The notes beneath the pieces are model-generated. The model did no database searches and was not told where the DNA came from. It worked only from the letters and a program-made list of their open reading frames with translations. A program made the translations under genes and the position numbers. A stretch of DNA of 45,984 nucleotides. Source: JBBQRS01 sp038214535. Its GTDB lineage: Bacteria > Chloroflexota > Anaerolineae > CG2-30-64-16. This document shows positions 16,132-25,971 of this stretch, piece after piece; position 1 is the stretch's first letter; the number at the start of each line of letters is the position of its first letter. The DNA is taken from the NCBI GenBank assembly GCA_038214535.1, contig JBBQRS010000027.1, positions 1 through 45,984 on the forward strand, read 5' to 3'.

Positions 16132-17199
16132 TCACCTGCGCGGCGACTTCTCCCCCACTCCGCGCCCTGCCCACGCCAGCACCGCAAGCGCCAACCCCGT
16201 GAGCACCAGCAGCGCGACCACCTTGTAGAGCCGATTCTCCAGCCCCAGCGCGGCCGCGCCGAACGCCAGATAGAACGCGTAATAGCCCAGCACGATCTGC
16301 CGCTGGGTGAAGCCCCGGTCCAGCAGGCGATGGTGCAGGTGGTCGCGCCCGCTGACGCCCATCCCGTGCGAGCCGCCGCGCCGCCAGCGATTGACCATCA
16401 GCCACGCCACGTCGAGGATCGGCAGCCCCATCACCAGCAGCACCGTCGCCACCTTCGCGCCCGCGATGATCCCCAGCGCGGCGAGCGTCCAGCCGAGGAA
16501 GTAGGAGCCGGAACTGCCCATGAAGAGGCGCGCCGGGTTGAAGTTGAACGGCAGGAAGCCCGCCGTCGCGCCCAGCAGCGCCAGCGGCAGCAGCGCCACG
16601 CTCAACTGCCCCTCGCGGATCATGTGCAGCGCCAGGATGCCCGACATGATCGCCGCCGTCCCCGCCGCCAGCCCGTCAATCCCGTCCAGCCAGTTCATGG
16701 TGTTAATCATCCCCATGAACCAGAAGATCGTCAGCAGCCACACCAGCGGGCGCGGGAAAATGATCTGCCCTGCGCCGAACGGGTTGTTGACGCGCTCGAT
16801 GAAGATGATGAAGGCGATGGCGATCAGCGCGGAGAGGAACTGCGCGAGGTACTGCGGGCCGCTGGAGAATTGAAAACGGTCATCCAGCAGGCCGAAGATG
16901 AAGACGAAGGTCGCGCCGACCAGCAGTCCGGTCAGCCGCAACGCCTCATTCGGGTCGAGGCTGGGCGGGAACCAGCCGGAAGGTAGCACGACTGTCGCCA
17001 GCACTGCGGCCATGAACCCGGCATACAGCGCGATACCGCCCAACCGGGAGATCGCCCCGCGATGCTGTCTCCTGCCGCCGGGCCGATCCACCAGCCCCAA
17101 GCGCGTCCCTAGCGCAATCGCCGCCGGCGCCATCAGCGCCGCAACCACCGCCCCGACCGCGAAGATCAACGCAAACGCAGGAAAATAACCTTCGAGCAT
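16132..17199 (-). CDS. Polyprenyl-phosphate sugar-1-phosphate transferase (WecA/TagO/MraY family)
   Basis: About 355 residues and ten or so membrane helices. Family motifs are RLGLVDRPGGRRQHRGAISR (cytoplasmic loop 1), FGLLDDRFQFS (Asp pair), NTMNWLDGIDGLAAG, and HHRLLDRGFTQRQ with SGRDHLHHR near the C-terminus. It transfers a HexNAc-1-phosphate from UDP-sugar to undecaprenyl phosphate, starting cell-wall polymer or surface glycan synthesis. The HLHHRL form favours WecA/TagO over MraY. The frame is open to GTG 17214, but that lies inside an inverted repeat; ATG 17199 fits the family start. Confidence 0.9.
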   Translation of the reverse strand: MLEGYFPAFALIFAVGAVVAALMAPAAIALGTRLGLVDRPGGRRQHRGAISRLGGIALYAGFMAAVLATVVLPSGWFPPSLDPNEALRLTGLLVGATFVFIFGLLDDRFQFSSGPQYLAQFLSALIAIAFIIFIERVNNPFGAGQIIFPRPLVWLLTIFWFMGMINTMNWLDGIDGLAAGTAAIMSGILALHMIREGQLSVALLPLALLGATAGFLPFNFNPARLFMGSSGSYFLGWTLAALGIIAGAKVATVLLVMGLPILDVAWLMVNRWRRGGSHGMGVSGRDHLHHRLLDRGFTQRQIVLGYYAFYLAFGAAALGLENRLYKVVALLVLTGLALAVLAWAGRGVGEKSPRR

Positions 17200-17207
17200 A
17201 GGAAGAT

Positions 17208-17279
17208 TCACCACGAAGGAACGAAGAAACGAAGGATTCTAAAGAAAAAAACCTTCGTTTCTTCTTTCCTTCGTGGTGA
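17208..17279. repeat. Long inverted repeat between wecA-like gene and asnS
   Basis: Arms of 28 bases (17208-17235 and 17252-17279) match at 27 positions, with the motif TCACCACGAAGGAA at the outer ends and a purine-rich loop. The right arm touches the stop codon of asnS and the left arm reaches the start region of the wecA-like gene. It may end asnS transcripts on the minus strand, but there is no clean U-tract after the stem. Confidence 0.8.
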
Positions 17280-18623
<1,344 letters not shown>

Positions 18624-18649
18624 AGAAATGCTCCCAAATGGAGATTTCC

Positions 18650-18700
18650 GCAGTTCAGGGCTTGTGCCCGTCGACGACGCCCATAAGGGGCTAAACTACG
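18650..18700. repeat. Family A hairpin repeat, degenerate copy 2
   Basis: The right arm (18678-18700) keeps the core CCATAAGGGGCTAAACTACG. The left arm (18650-18670) reads GCAGTTCAGGGCTTGTGCCCG and has several changes. It lies inside the transcribed leader of asnS. Confidence 0.7.
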
Positions 18701-18753
18701 GGGTTCGGATAGATATTCACGGGATGCGGATCGCTCCGCGCCAATCTTGTTGA

Positions 18754-18781
18754 TTATAGCACAGGCCGCGCCCGCTGTCAG
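18754..18781 (-). promoter_or_regulatory. Promoter of asnS
   Basis: On the minus strand CTGACA (18776-18781) and a consensus TATAAT (18754-18759) are 16 bases apart. The -35 overlaps the stop codon of the upstream CNNM gene. The predicted leader is about 120 bases long; no T-box sequence was recognised in it. Confidence 0.6.
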
Positions 18782-20118
18782 AGCTTCTCGACGCGCAGAC
18801 GGTCAATACGGGGACCGACCATTTTCAACACGGTGAACCGCAGATCACGATAGTTGATCTGTTCGCCCTGCCGGGGGATGCGGCGAATCAGGAAAAGCAG
18901 GAACCCGGCGACCGTTTCATAATCGGGGGCGGTGGGCAGGTCCAGGCCCAGCGCCTCGTTGACCTCGTCCACGCGGCTGTGAGCGTCAATCTCGAACACG
19001 CCGCTGCCGACGTCATGCACGGCGGGTGGTTCGTTAACCCAATCATCGGTGAGCCGGCCAACGACCTCCTCGGCCAGTTCCTCCGCCGTCACCATCCCGG
19101 CGGTGCCGCCGAACTCGTCAATCACGATCGCCATGTGATTATGATCCCGACGCATCTCGCTGAACAGGTCGCCGATGTGCCGGCTTTCGGGGACGACAAG
19201 CGCCGGCTTGATGATCCCCAGCTCGGTGATCGGCTTGTCCACGGCGCTCGGGTCGTCGGTCAGCAGCGGCAACACGTCTTTCATCGCCACGATGCCGCAG
19301 ATGTGATCCAGGTCTTCCTCGTAAACCGGGAAGCGTGAATGACGATACGTCTTGAACGTTGTCAGGAGTTCGCCCAGGGTCGCGGTGTTCTCGATGGCGA
19401 TGATCTCGGTGCGCGGGATGGTGGCTTCGCGGACGAAGCGCCCGCCGAACTCCATCGCCCGCAGCAACATGCGCTCATCATCGTAAGCAATGACGCCGCC
19501 TTCCTGGCTTTCGCGCACTACATCTTTGAGCTCTTCCACCGTATGAATGCCGTGACCGCCCGTCTGCCCGCCGATGCTGAGGATCTTGAGCACCAGCGCC
19601 GTAGATTTGTCCACCACCCAGATCAGCGGCCGAGCGACCTGCGCGAAGATGCTCATCGGGCGGCCGATGACCAGGGCGGCGCGCAGAGGGTAGCGCAAGG
19701 CAATCGTCTTCGGGGTTTGTTCGCCGATGACCATGTGAAAGAACGACAGGATGAGCAAGACGATGATCGTCGCCAGCGCAGTGGAAAGCCCGGCCAGGAA
19801 GGGCACGCGCCCGAAAATCCGCGCGAGGCTCGGCGCCAACAGTTGTTGCAGCGGCTCCTCCGCCACCACACCCAACAAGATCGAGGCCACCGTGATGCCC
19901 AGTTGCGATGCAGCAATCGCCCAATCGGTGTCTTTGAGCAAGTTGAGCACCGGTTCCGCGCCGCGCACGCCTTCCTCCGCCAACCGCTCGACCTGTCCCC
20001 GGCGCACGGTGACCACGGCGAACTCCACCAAGACGAAGAATGCGTTGGTCAGGATAATCAGAACACCGGCCAATAACGGCCAGATGATGGTTTGTGGTGC
20101 AACTTGAGTCGTTTCCAT
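18778..20118 (-). CDS. CNNM/CBS-domain transporter (HlyC/CorC family)
   Basis: The 446-residue protein has an N-terminal DUF21/CNNM membrane domain with helices at about 10-33, 65-85, 95-125 and 130-150. A CBS pair follows (about 215-335; FPVYEEDLDHICGIVAMKDV and SRHIGDLFSEMRRDHNHMAI). The C-terminus is a CorC_HlyC domain (VIDEFGGTAGMVTAEELAEE, then FEIDAHSRVDEVNEALG). Relatives act in Mg2+ or Co2+ transport; the old hemolysin name is misleading. AAGGAG lies 7 bases before the ATG. Confidence 0.9.
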   Translation of the reverse strand: METTQVAPQTIIWPLLAGVLIILTNAFFVLVEFAVVTVRRGQVERLAEEGVRGAEPVLNLLKDTDWAIAASQLGITVASILLGVVAEEPLQQLLAPSLARIFGRVPFLAGLSTALATIIVLLILSFFHMVIGEQTPKTIALRYPLRAALVIGRPMSIFAQVARPLIWVVDKSTALVLKILSIGGQTGGHGIHTVEELKDVVRESQEGGVIAYDDERMLLRAMEFGGRFVREATIPRTEIIAIENTATLGELLTTFKTYRHSRFPVYEEDLDHICGIVAMKDVLPLLTDDPSAVDKPITELGIIKPALVVPESRHIGDLFSEMRRDHNHMAIVIDEFGGTAGMVTAEELAEEVVGRLTDDWVNEPPAVHDVGSGVFEIDAHSRVDEVNEALGLDLPTAPDYETVAGFLLFLIRRIPRQGEQINYRDLRFTVLKMVGPRIDRLRVEKL

Positions 20119-20185
20119 ACGTGGCTCCTTCTGTTTGTTGCGACGCTGGAATTATACCACCCTCGCGATTGCCGCGCCGGGTCGG

Positions 20186-20310
20186 CAGGAATTCCAAATG
20201 TACCCGGAGTTGAGGTTTTAGTCGGTTGCGCCCAAAACTCTTGTTACCGCAAAAAAACCGGCTAAAGCCTCAACTCCACGCCTGACAAGCGCCTACATTT
20301 GGAATTCCTG
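20186..20310 (+). repeat. Family C miniature inverted-repeat element, copy 2
   Basis: A 125-bp element with perfect 17-bp terminal inverted repeats (CAGGAATTCCAAATGTA at 20186-20202 and its complement at 20294-20310). Inside, GGAGTTGAGG and CCTCAACTCC form a second pair. No coding capacity. It is the intact form of the element at 14848, in the same orientation. Its right end lies 19 bases before the -35 of the mevalonate kinase gene. Confidence 0.88.
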
Positions 20311-20328
20311 GCCGGGTCGCGATATCCT

Positions 20329-20357
20329 TTGGCCGGGCGCTCGGTTTGTGCTATGAT
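20329..20357 (+). promoter_or_regulatory. Promoter of the mevalonate kinase gene
   Basis: TTGGCC (20329-20334) and TATGAT (20352-20357) are 17 bases apart. Transcription would begin near 20364, so start codons upstream of that (20299, 20353) are excluded. Confidence 0.5.
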
Positions 20358-20370
20358 AGCCGGACTGGAT

Positions 20371-21333
20371 ATGACGGCGATGATTCAAAGCACAGGCTCC
20401 GCTCCGGGCAAGGTCATCCTTTTCGGCGAGCACGCGGTGGTCTACGGCCGACCGGCCCTGGCGATTCCGGTGACCGCGGTGCGCGCTGAGGCGACCATAG
20501 AATGCGCGCCGTCAGGCTGCGGCTTTGCGATTTACGCCCCGGACCTGGGCGAAGAGTTCTGCCTGGAGTCTGCGCCGCTCGATCATCCCCTGGCGTCCGC
20601 GGTCCGGCTGACGCTGGCGCATCTGGGGATGGCAGCACCTCCCGCGTGGCGTCTCACCGTTCACTCAACCATCCCCATCGCCGGCGGGCTGGGCAGCGGA
20701 GCCGCCGTATCTGCGGCCATTGTGCGCGCGCTGGCTGTGGCTGCCCAAACGCCGCTGACGCCCGCCGAGGTCTGCGACCTGGTGTATCAGGTGGATCGGC
20801 TGCACCACGGCAACCCCAGCGGGATTGACAACACGGTGATCTCTTACGAGCAGCCGGTTTTCTTCGTCCGCGGCCAACCGCCGCAACGATTTCCGGTTGG
20901 GCGTCCGTTTTGGCTGGCAATCGCCGATACCGGTGTGCGCAGCCCGACGAAGATCACCGTGGGCGACGTGCGCCGCGATTGGGAGCGCGATCCGGCGACG
21001 CTCGAAGCGCGTTTCGACCGGATCGCGGCGATTGCCGAAGCGGCGCGCGCGGCGATTGCTGCGGGCGCGTCGGCTCGGCTCGGCCCGTTGATGGACGCGA
21101 ATCACACTGGGCTTCAGGAGCTTGGCGTCTCTTCGCCCGAACTGGATCGGTTGGCGGACGCAGCGCGCAGCGCCGGCGCGACCGGGGCCAAGCTTTCCGG
21201 CGGCGGGCGGGGCGGCAATCTCATCGCGCTGGTGACGCCGGAAACGGCGGACGCCGTGGCGGATCGGCTGTGCGCGGCGGGGGCCGTTGGGGTGATCCTG
21301 ACGCAGGTTTCCGACGCGGACGGCTCAACGTGA
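20371..21333 (+). CDS. mvk: Mevalonate kinase (GHMP family)
   Basis: The protein of about 320 residues has the three GHMP motifs: APGKVILFGEHAVVYGRPAL (from residue 11, with K14), the ATP loop PIAGGLGSGAAVSAA (102-116), and GATGAKLSGGGRGGNLIAL near the C-terminus. A catalytic Asp lies in GIDN (D153). It phosphorylates mevalonate to 5-phosphomevalonate. ATG 20371 or 20380 may be the start; neither has a strong ribosome site. Its stop overlaps a GTG of the next frame, and the next gene is a UbiD-family decarboxylase, which fits an isoprenoid operon. Confidence 0.9.
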   Translation: MTAMIQSTGSAPGKVILFGEHAVVYGRPALAIPVTAVRAEATIECAPSGCGFAIYAPDLGEEFCLESAPLDHPLASAVRLTLAHLGMAAPPAWRLTVHSTIPIAGGLGSGAAVSAAIVRALAVAAQTPLTPAEVCDLVYQVDRLHHGNPSGIDNTVISYEQPVFFVRGQPPQRFPVGRPFWLAIADTGVRSPTKITVGDVRRDWERDPATLEARFDRIAAIAEAARAAIAAGASARLGPLMDANHTGLQELGVSSPELDRLADAARSAGATGAKLSGGGRGGNLIALVTPETADAVADRLCAAGAVGVILTQVSDADGST

Positions 21334-21416
21334 CACCTTTTGGGTCTGACGCTCGTATTGAGTTAAAGCGCATCGCGCGCGAGGGGCGAGCGGATTCAGG
21401 AAAACACGCGGACGGC

Positions 21417-22733
21417 ATGGATCTACACGATTTTATCGAAGTAGCCCGCGGCCAGGGGGTTCTGGTTGAGATCGAACGGGAGGTTGACCCCTACCTAGAG
21501 ATGGCGCGCGAGATCGCCGCGGTTGACGGCCGTCCAGTGTTATTTACATGCGTGCGCGACAGCCGCTTCCCGGTTGTCTCCGGTGTCTGCTCGGATCGGC
21601 GCTATTTCGGCCTCGCGCTCGATGTCCCGACGGATCAGATCATCTTTCGCCTGGCCGATGCGCTCGAATCGCCGCAGCCGCCGCCGGTGTGGGCCGCCGG
21701 GCCGTGCCAGGAAGTGGCGCAGCCGGAAGTGGATCTGGAAGCGCTCCCGTTTCTGACGCACTATCCCGATGACGCTGGCGCGTATGCCTCGGCTGCCGTG
21801 GTTTTCATCAATGACCCGGAGACGGGGCCAAACGCCTCGTATCACCGGCTGCTGCGGCTGGGCAAGGATCGGGTCACGGCGCGCATTGTCGAGCGGCGCG
21901 GCACAGATGCGGCCTGGCGCCGCCTCGTGCTGAGCGGCGCGGCCGGCTATGAAGACGGTCTGCCCGTCTCGATCTGCATCGGGCTGCCGTTACACGTATT
22001 GCTGGCGGCCTCGATGGCCCCGCCCGTAGGTGTGGATGAGTTGACCATCGCCCAGGCGCTGGCGGATACGCCGATAGTGCGCGGCGCGAACGGGATTTGC
22101 GTGCCTGCCGCCGCGGAATTTGTATTAGAAGGTCGCATCACGCGGGAACTGGTGAGCGAAGGCCCGTTTGTAGACCTGACCGGCACGTATGACTTCGTGC
22201 GCCAACAGCCGGTGATCGAGATTGACCGGGTGACGCACCGGCGCGACGCGATCTATCAGGCGTTGCTGCCCGGCAAGCTGGAGCACAGGCTGCTGATGGG
22301 GATGCCGCGCGAACCAACCATCTACGCGGCGGTGAATGAGGTTGCGGCGTGCAAAAATGTGAATATTACGCCGGGTGGTGCATCGTGGCTCCATGCGGTG
22401 GTGCAGATTGCCAGGCGCGCCCCCGATGACGGCGCGCAGGCCATCGCGGCGGCATTCCGCGGCCACGGCTCGCTGAAACACGTCGTGGTCGTGGATGATG
22501 ACGTGGATCCGTTTGATCCGCATGACGTGGAGTGGGCTATCGCCACCCGATTTCAGGCGGATCGTGATTTGATCGTATTGTCTGACCAGCCTTCCAGCTC
22601 ACTGGATCCGTCGGCGGTGCATATACCGGGGCAGAAAAGCCGCACGGCCAAAATGGGGCTGGATGCGACGATTTATTGGGATACGGCCGAAGGCCCAGCG
22701 GACCCGGAGGCCTTTAAACGTATTGGTTACTAA
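21417..22733 (+). CDS. UbiD-family decarboxylase, candidate anhydromevalonate-phosphate decarboxylase
   Basis: The 438-residue protein is a UbiD homologue (prenylated-FMN enzyme): start MDLHDFIEVARGQGVLVEI, SYHRLLRLGKDR, LPVSICIGLPLHVLLAAS, the NITPGGASWLHAVVQ segment, and FRGHGSLKHVVVVDDDVDPF with DVEWAIATRFQADRD. This short single-chain form resembles the archaeal UbiD group rather than 3-octaprenyl-4-hydroxybenzoate decarboxylase. Placement directly after mevalonate kinase suggests it acts on anhydromevalonate phosphate, giving isopentenyl phosphate; this is inferred. The frame is open upstream, and GTG 21330 overlaps the mvk stop, but homologues begin at MDLHDF, so ATG 21417 is preferred. 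Confidence 0.85.
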   Translation: MDLHDFIEVARGQGVLVEIEREVDPYLEMAREIAAVDGRPVLFTCVRDSRFPVVSGVCSDRRYFGLALDVPTDQIIFRLADALESPQPPPVWAAGPCQEVAQPEVDLEALPFLTHYPDDAGAYASAAVVFINDPETGPNASYHRLLRLGKDRVTARIVERRGTDAAWRRLVLSGAAGYEDGLPVSICIGLPLHVLLAASMAPPVGVDELTIAQALADTPIVRGANGICVPAAAEFVLEGRITRELVSEGPFVDLTGTYDFVRQQPVIEIDRVTHRRDAIYQALLPGKLEHRLLMGMPREPTIYAAVNEVAACKNVNITPGGASWLHAVVQIARRAPDDGAQAIAAAFRGHGSLKHVVVVDDDVDPFDPHDVEWAIATRFQADRDLIVLSDQPSSSLDPSAVHIPGQKSRTAKMGLDATIYWDTAEGPADPEAFKRIGY

Positions 22734-22745
22734 CGGCGGTGTGAT

Positions 22746-23789
22746 GTGAATGAGTCGAATATCCCCAGAATGTTCGAGAACGCGGGCAAGGTTGTGGCCG
22801 GGCTGATCTTGTTGGCTGCGAATAACAAGCACGAGCGTGGCCGGAATCATCGCCACACGCATCGTCGCGACCGCTTCGACCGCGGATCGCGCCGGCCGCC
22901 AGGCTCTTTCCCCGGGGTGATGATCGGCGGCATGATGATCGCGCTGGGCTTCCTGATGCTCATCTTGATGATCGGACCGAGTGTGGCGGTCAACATGGGC
23001 CTGATGATGACGTTTTGCATGGCGCCGCTGGTCATCATCGCGCTGATCGTGCTCACGGTGGTGCGCAAGCCGCAGAACGCGCGCGGCGCGATCCCGGAAA
23101 CGATGACTGAGACCCGCACCGCCGAACCCTACGTGGAGCCGGTCTCCGCGCCGCGCGTGACCAACCCGTTTCGCACGGAGCGGGAGAAGGCGCCGCATCC
23201 GCCGTCATATTACCGTGAGCGGGCGGCGGCCTATCGCCTGCGGATTCAGACGTTGATTCGCAACCGCCGCAAGGGGCCGCTGGCAGATACCATCGCGAAC
23301 ATCCTGCCCCGCCTCGCGCGGTGGGAAGAGCGCGTGACGCAACTGGCAAACCGGCTGGGCAACTTCGAGTCCGACAAGCTCATCCAGCGCGATATTCAGG
23401 AAGCGCCGCAGAACATCGCGCGCTTGCAGCGCCAGATGCAGGGCGAGACCGACCCGGATGTGCGCCAACAAATGGCCCGGACATTGGAAGGCTATCAAGA
23501 GCAGCAGGTGCAACTCGACGCGCTGGTGCGCCTGATGCGCCGCACGCGCCTGCAACTGGACGATTCGCTGGCCTCGATGAGCACGATCTATTCGCAGGTG
23601 CAGATGTTGGACGCCATGGATCTGGACGGCGCACGCGCCGCGCACATTGCCGAGGAGATCGAAGATGAGGTGGTCCGGCTCAATGACCTGCTCTCTGCGT
23701 TCGGCGATGTTAACGCTGAGAGCCATGTGGAAGACCTCTCCAGCATCGCCCGGCGCATCCGCCTGGAGCGCGGGCAAGCCGAAAACTAA
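22746..23789 (+). CDS. Membrane protein with long coiled-coil C-terminus
   Basis: The 347-residue protein starts with GTG. It has a short hydrophobic N-terminus, a His/Arg-rich segment (HERGRNHRHTHRRDRFDRGS), two strong membrane helices (about 57-80 and 84-104) and a helical region from about 150 to 345 rich in Gln, Arg and Leu. That region includes LPRLARWEERVTQLANRLG and LDALVRLMRRTRLQLDDSLA. No catalytic motif is seen. It may be a scaffold or PspA-like envelope component, but I do not recognise the family. Confidence 0.6.
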   Translation: MNESNIPRMFENAGKVVAGLILLAANNKHERGRNHRHTHRRDRFDRGSRRPPGSFPGVMIGGMMIALGFLMLILMIGPSVAVNMGLMMTFCMAPLVIIALIVLTVVRKPQNARGAIPETMTETRTAEPYVEPVSAPRVTNPFRTEREKAPHPPSYYRERAAAYRLRIQTLIRNRRKGPLADTIANILPRLARWEERVTQLANRLGNFESDKLIQRDIQEAPQNIARLQRQMQGETDPDVRQQMARTLEGYQEQQVQLDALVRLMRRTRLQLDDSLASMSTIYSQVQMLDAMDLDGARAAHIAEEIEDEVVRLNDLLSAFGDVNAESHVEDLSSIARRIRLERGQAEN

Positions 23790-23846
23790 GAATCCATCCC
23801 CTTCGTAGCCTGACCGGTAGACGATAACTTGCCTGGGTAGGACGAG

Positions 23847-24446
23847 ATGGCCGACGAACTGCTGCGCACTTTCATCGCCGTGGAGTTGGACGAACCACTC
23901 CGGCAATCCTTGCTGACTCTGCAAAACCGGCTCAAGAAGCAGATGCCCGCGGGAAGCGTCAAGTGGGTCGCGCTGACGGGGATGCACCTCACCCTGAAGT
24001 TCCTCGGCGACACCCCACCGCAACGCATCCCGGAGATCATCGCGGCCATGCAGGATGCGTGCGCGATGTTCGCCCCATTCGAGTTGGCCTTCGAGGGCCG
24101 CGGGTGCTTCCCCAATTGTAACAAGCCGCGTGTCATCTGGGTGGCCGTACGCGCGCCAGGGAATGCCCTGGTAAGGCTACAGCGCGCCGTCGAAGATCAC
24201 GTCGCGCCGTTGGGCTGGCCGCCCGAGGCGCGTGGGTTCACCCCACATCTGACGCTGGGGCGTGTCTCGCGCAACGCCGATGCGCGCGCCGTGGCTGCGG
24301 TTGGCAGGGCCGTCGAAAATTCTGTCGTTGAGGAACTAGGAAAGCAGCGGGTCGCGCGGGTCAATCTGATTCGCAGTGAACTACGTCCCGCGGGCGCCGT
24401 CTACACCACGCTGGATGAGGTGGCTCTGAAAAATTCTGTAGTCTAG
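23847..24446 (+). CDS. thpR: RNA 2',3'-cyclic phosphodiesterase (ThpR/LigT)
   Basis: The 199-residue protein of the 2H phosphoesterase superfamily has two HxT motifs: HLTLKFLGD (about 47) and HLTLGRVSR (about 136). It opens with LLRTFIAVELDE as in the family. ThpR hydrolyses 2',3'-cyclic phosphate RNA ends. The last two residues (VV) and the TAG stop are encoded by the first bases of a family A hairpin repeat, so the repeat has become part of the gene end. Confidence 0.9.
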   Translation: MADELLRTFIAVELDEPLRQSLLTLQNRLKKQMPAGSVKWVALTGMHLTLKFLGDTPPQRIPEIIAAMQDACAMFAPFELAFEGRGCFPNCNKPRVIWVAVRAPGNALVRLQRAVEDHVAPLGWPPEARGFTPHLTLGRVSRNADARAVAAVGRAVENSVVEELGKQRVARVNLIRSELRPAGAVYTTLDEVALKNSVV

Positions 24447-24493
24447 CCCCTTGTGGGCGTCCACAATGTGACGCCCACAAGGGGCTAGACTAC
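24438..24493. repeat. Family A hairpin repeat, copy 3
   Basis: Perfect 23-bp arms (24438-24460 and 24471-24493) surround a 10-base loop. The left arm encodes the final two residues and the TAG stop of thpR. It separates thpR from the convergent ammonium transporter gene. Confidence 0.9.
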
Positions 24494-24503
24494 CAGGGTT
24501 ATG

Positions 24504-25916
24504 CTAGGATTCGCCGGCCGAAAGTTGGATTATCGGGTCATCAGGAAGATCGGGGATAAATTCTTCTTCGAGGACGAGCGGCGCATCGCCCTCAACCAGG
24601 ACTGTTGACGGTGTTGACATAACAGTTGACGCTGTGGGTGTGGACGTGAGGAGCCGGCCCAACAAGGCCAGCGGCGCAAAACAGAGCCACGCGCCAAAGA
24701 AGCCGACCACTGCCAGCATAGCGACGCCCACCGCCTGGGCCTGGAGTTGGCCGGGGAAGTCGGGCTGGAGGCCCGGCGCGGCGAGAAGACCCGTCACCCC
24801 GCCGCCAACTTCATTCCACCCTTGGCCGTTGCCGCCGTCGGCCAGAACGCCCAGCGCCAGCAGCCCCGCGGCCGCGGCCAGGCCGTGCATGATCAGGACG
24901 GCGGCGGAATCATCCAGCCGCAAAATACGATCCGTGACATAGAGGACGAAGGGTATGAGCAGGCCGGCGGTTGCCCCCAGCCCCAGCGCGACTACGGGTG
25001 TGATGAAGGGCGCGGTCGCAAACGCTACCACGGACGCTGCGGCAACGCCGCGCACCGCCATCAATGGATCGGCAGACCCGGATACGAACCAGGTATATGA
25101 GAGCGGCAGCAGCGCGCCCGCAGCAACGAGCAAGACCACATTGAGGCTCGTGCGGGCGGGGTCAATGGTTGCAAGGTCAATCAGCGGGTTGCTGAAGAGC
25201 CATGCCGGCAGCCCCACCAGCAGGAGCAACGCGCCGGTGACGCCCAGGAGCGGCAGATGAACGGGCGGGAGGGCAACGGACTCATCCGGTCGGATACGCG
25301 GCTTGCGCCGCAGGAACACCACGATGCCCGCAGCGGCCACGGCCGCGCCCAACAAATGCACGAGACCCGCGCCGCCGAAATCAACAAACCCGTGGCCCAG
25401 ACCCAGATTTTGCCCCAGGCCGGCCAACCAGCCGCCCCCCCAGATCCAGTTGCCCGCCAACGGGTAAAGGATCGCGCCGACCAATAACCCGGCGAGCGCG
25501 GAACCCCAGGCAGGCGCGACGCCGCGCAGGGCGATCAGCGGGATCAATGCGGCGGTCATTACCCAGGGCAGGCTGGCGAGCGCCAGTATGTATGCGCCGG
25601 TGGTGGCCGCCGACCCGGTCAGGCCCCAACCGGCCAGCCCGGCCATGCCCCAACCTGCGCCCCATGTCTCGCCGATGGCCGACCATTCCCAGATCAGGCC
25701 CTCCGTGCCGGGCAGGTTGCGAATCAGCCCGACGCCGCCGTATTCCAGGGCGAAACCGGTCGCGACGTAACCCACCACGGCCAGGCCGAGCGCCGCCAAC
25801 ATGCTCAAGGCTGCGTGGCGTGCGCGTTCTTCAGGCAGCCCGGCTACGGCGACGAGGGCGTAACCGAGCGGCGTCAAAAACGCCATACCGGAAAGCAGGG
25901 GCGAGAATTCGGGCAT
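24504..25916 (-). CDS. amt: Ammonium transporter (Amt family)
   Basis: The 470-residue protein has about eleven membrane helices and the Amt hallmarks: GFVDFGGAGLVHLLGA (Asp and first pore His) and DDSAAVLIMHGLAAAAG (second pore His). The C-terminal tail (after about residue 440) is acidic and unlike the GlnK-contacting tail of AmtB, and no glnK lies next to it. It should conduct ammonium or ammonia across the membrane; the divergent tail suggests different regulation. It diverges from the Mut7-C gene with only 55 bases between. Confidence 0.87.
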   Translation of the reverse strand: MPEFSPLLSGMAFLTPLGYALVAVAGLPEERARHAALSMLAALGLAVVGYVATGFALEYGGVGLIRNLPGTEGLIWEWSAIGETWGAGWGMAGLAGWGLTGSAATTGAYILALASLPWVMTAALIPLIALRGVAPAWGSALAGLLVGAILYPLAGNWIWGGGWLAGLGQNLGLGHGFVDFGGAGLVHLLGAAVAAAGIVVFLRRKPRIRPDESVALPPVHLPLLGVTGALLLLVGLPAWLFSNPLIDLATIDPARTSLNVVLLVAAGALLPLSYTWFVSGSADPLMAVRGVAAASVVAFATAPFITPVVALGLGATAGLLIPFVLYVTDRILRLDDSAAVLIMHGLAAAAGLLALGVLADGGNGQGWNEVGGGVTGLLAAPGLQPDFPGQLQAQAVGVAMLAVVGFFGAWLCFAPLALLGRLLTSTPTASTVMSTPSTVLVEGDAPLVLEEEFIPDLPDDPIIQLSAGES

Positions 25917-25971
25917 GAGGGATCTCCAACCATATTACCGGCATCCTGTCACAGACACCGGTGGAACCATA

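Noticed and set aside
18624..18753. T-box leader before asnS
   Set aside because: No conserved T-box sequence or terminator/antiterminator pair was seen; the main structure is the family A hairpin.
20910..21416. N-terminal extension of the UbiD gene to 20910 or to GTG 21330
   Set aside because: The extension lies inside the mvk gene in another frame and reads as low-complexity Arg/Gly; homologues start at MDLHDF. GTG 21330 overlapping the mvk stop is possible but less likely.
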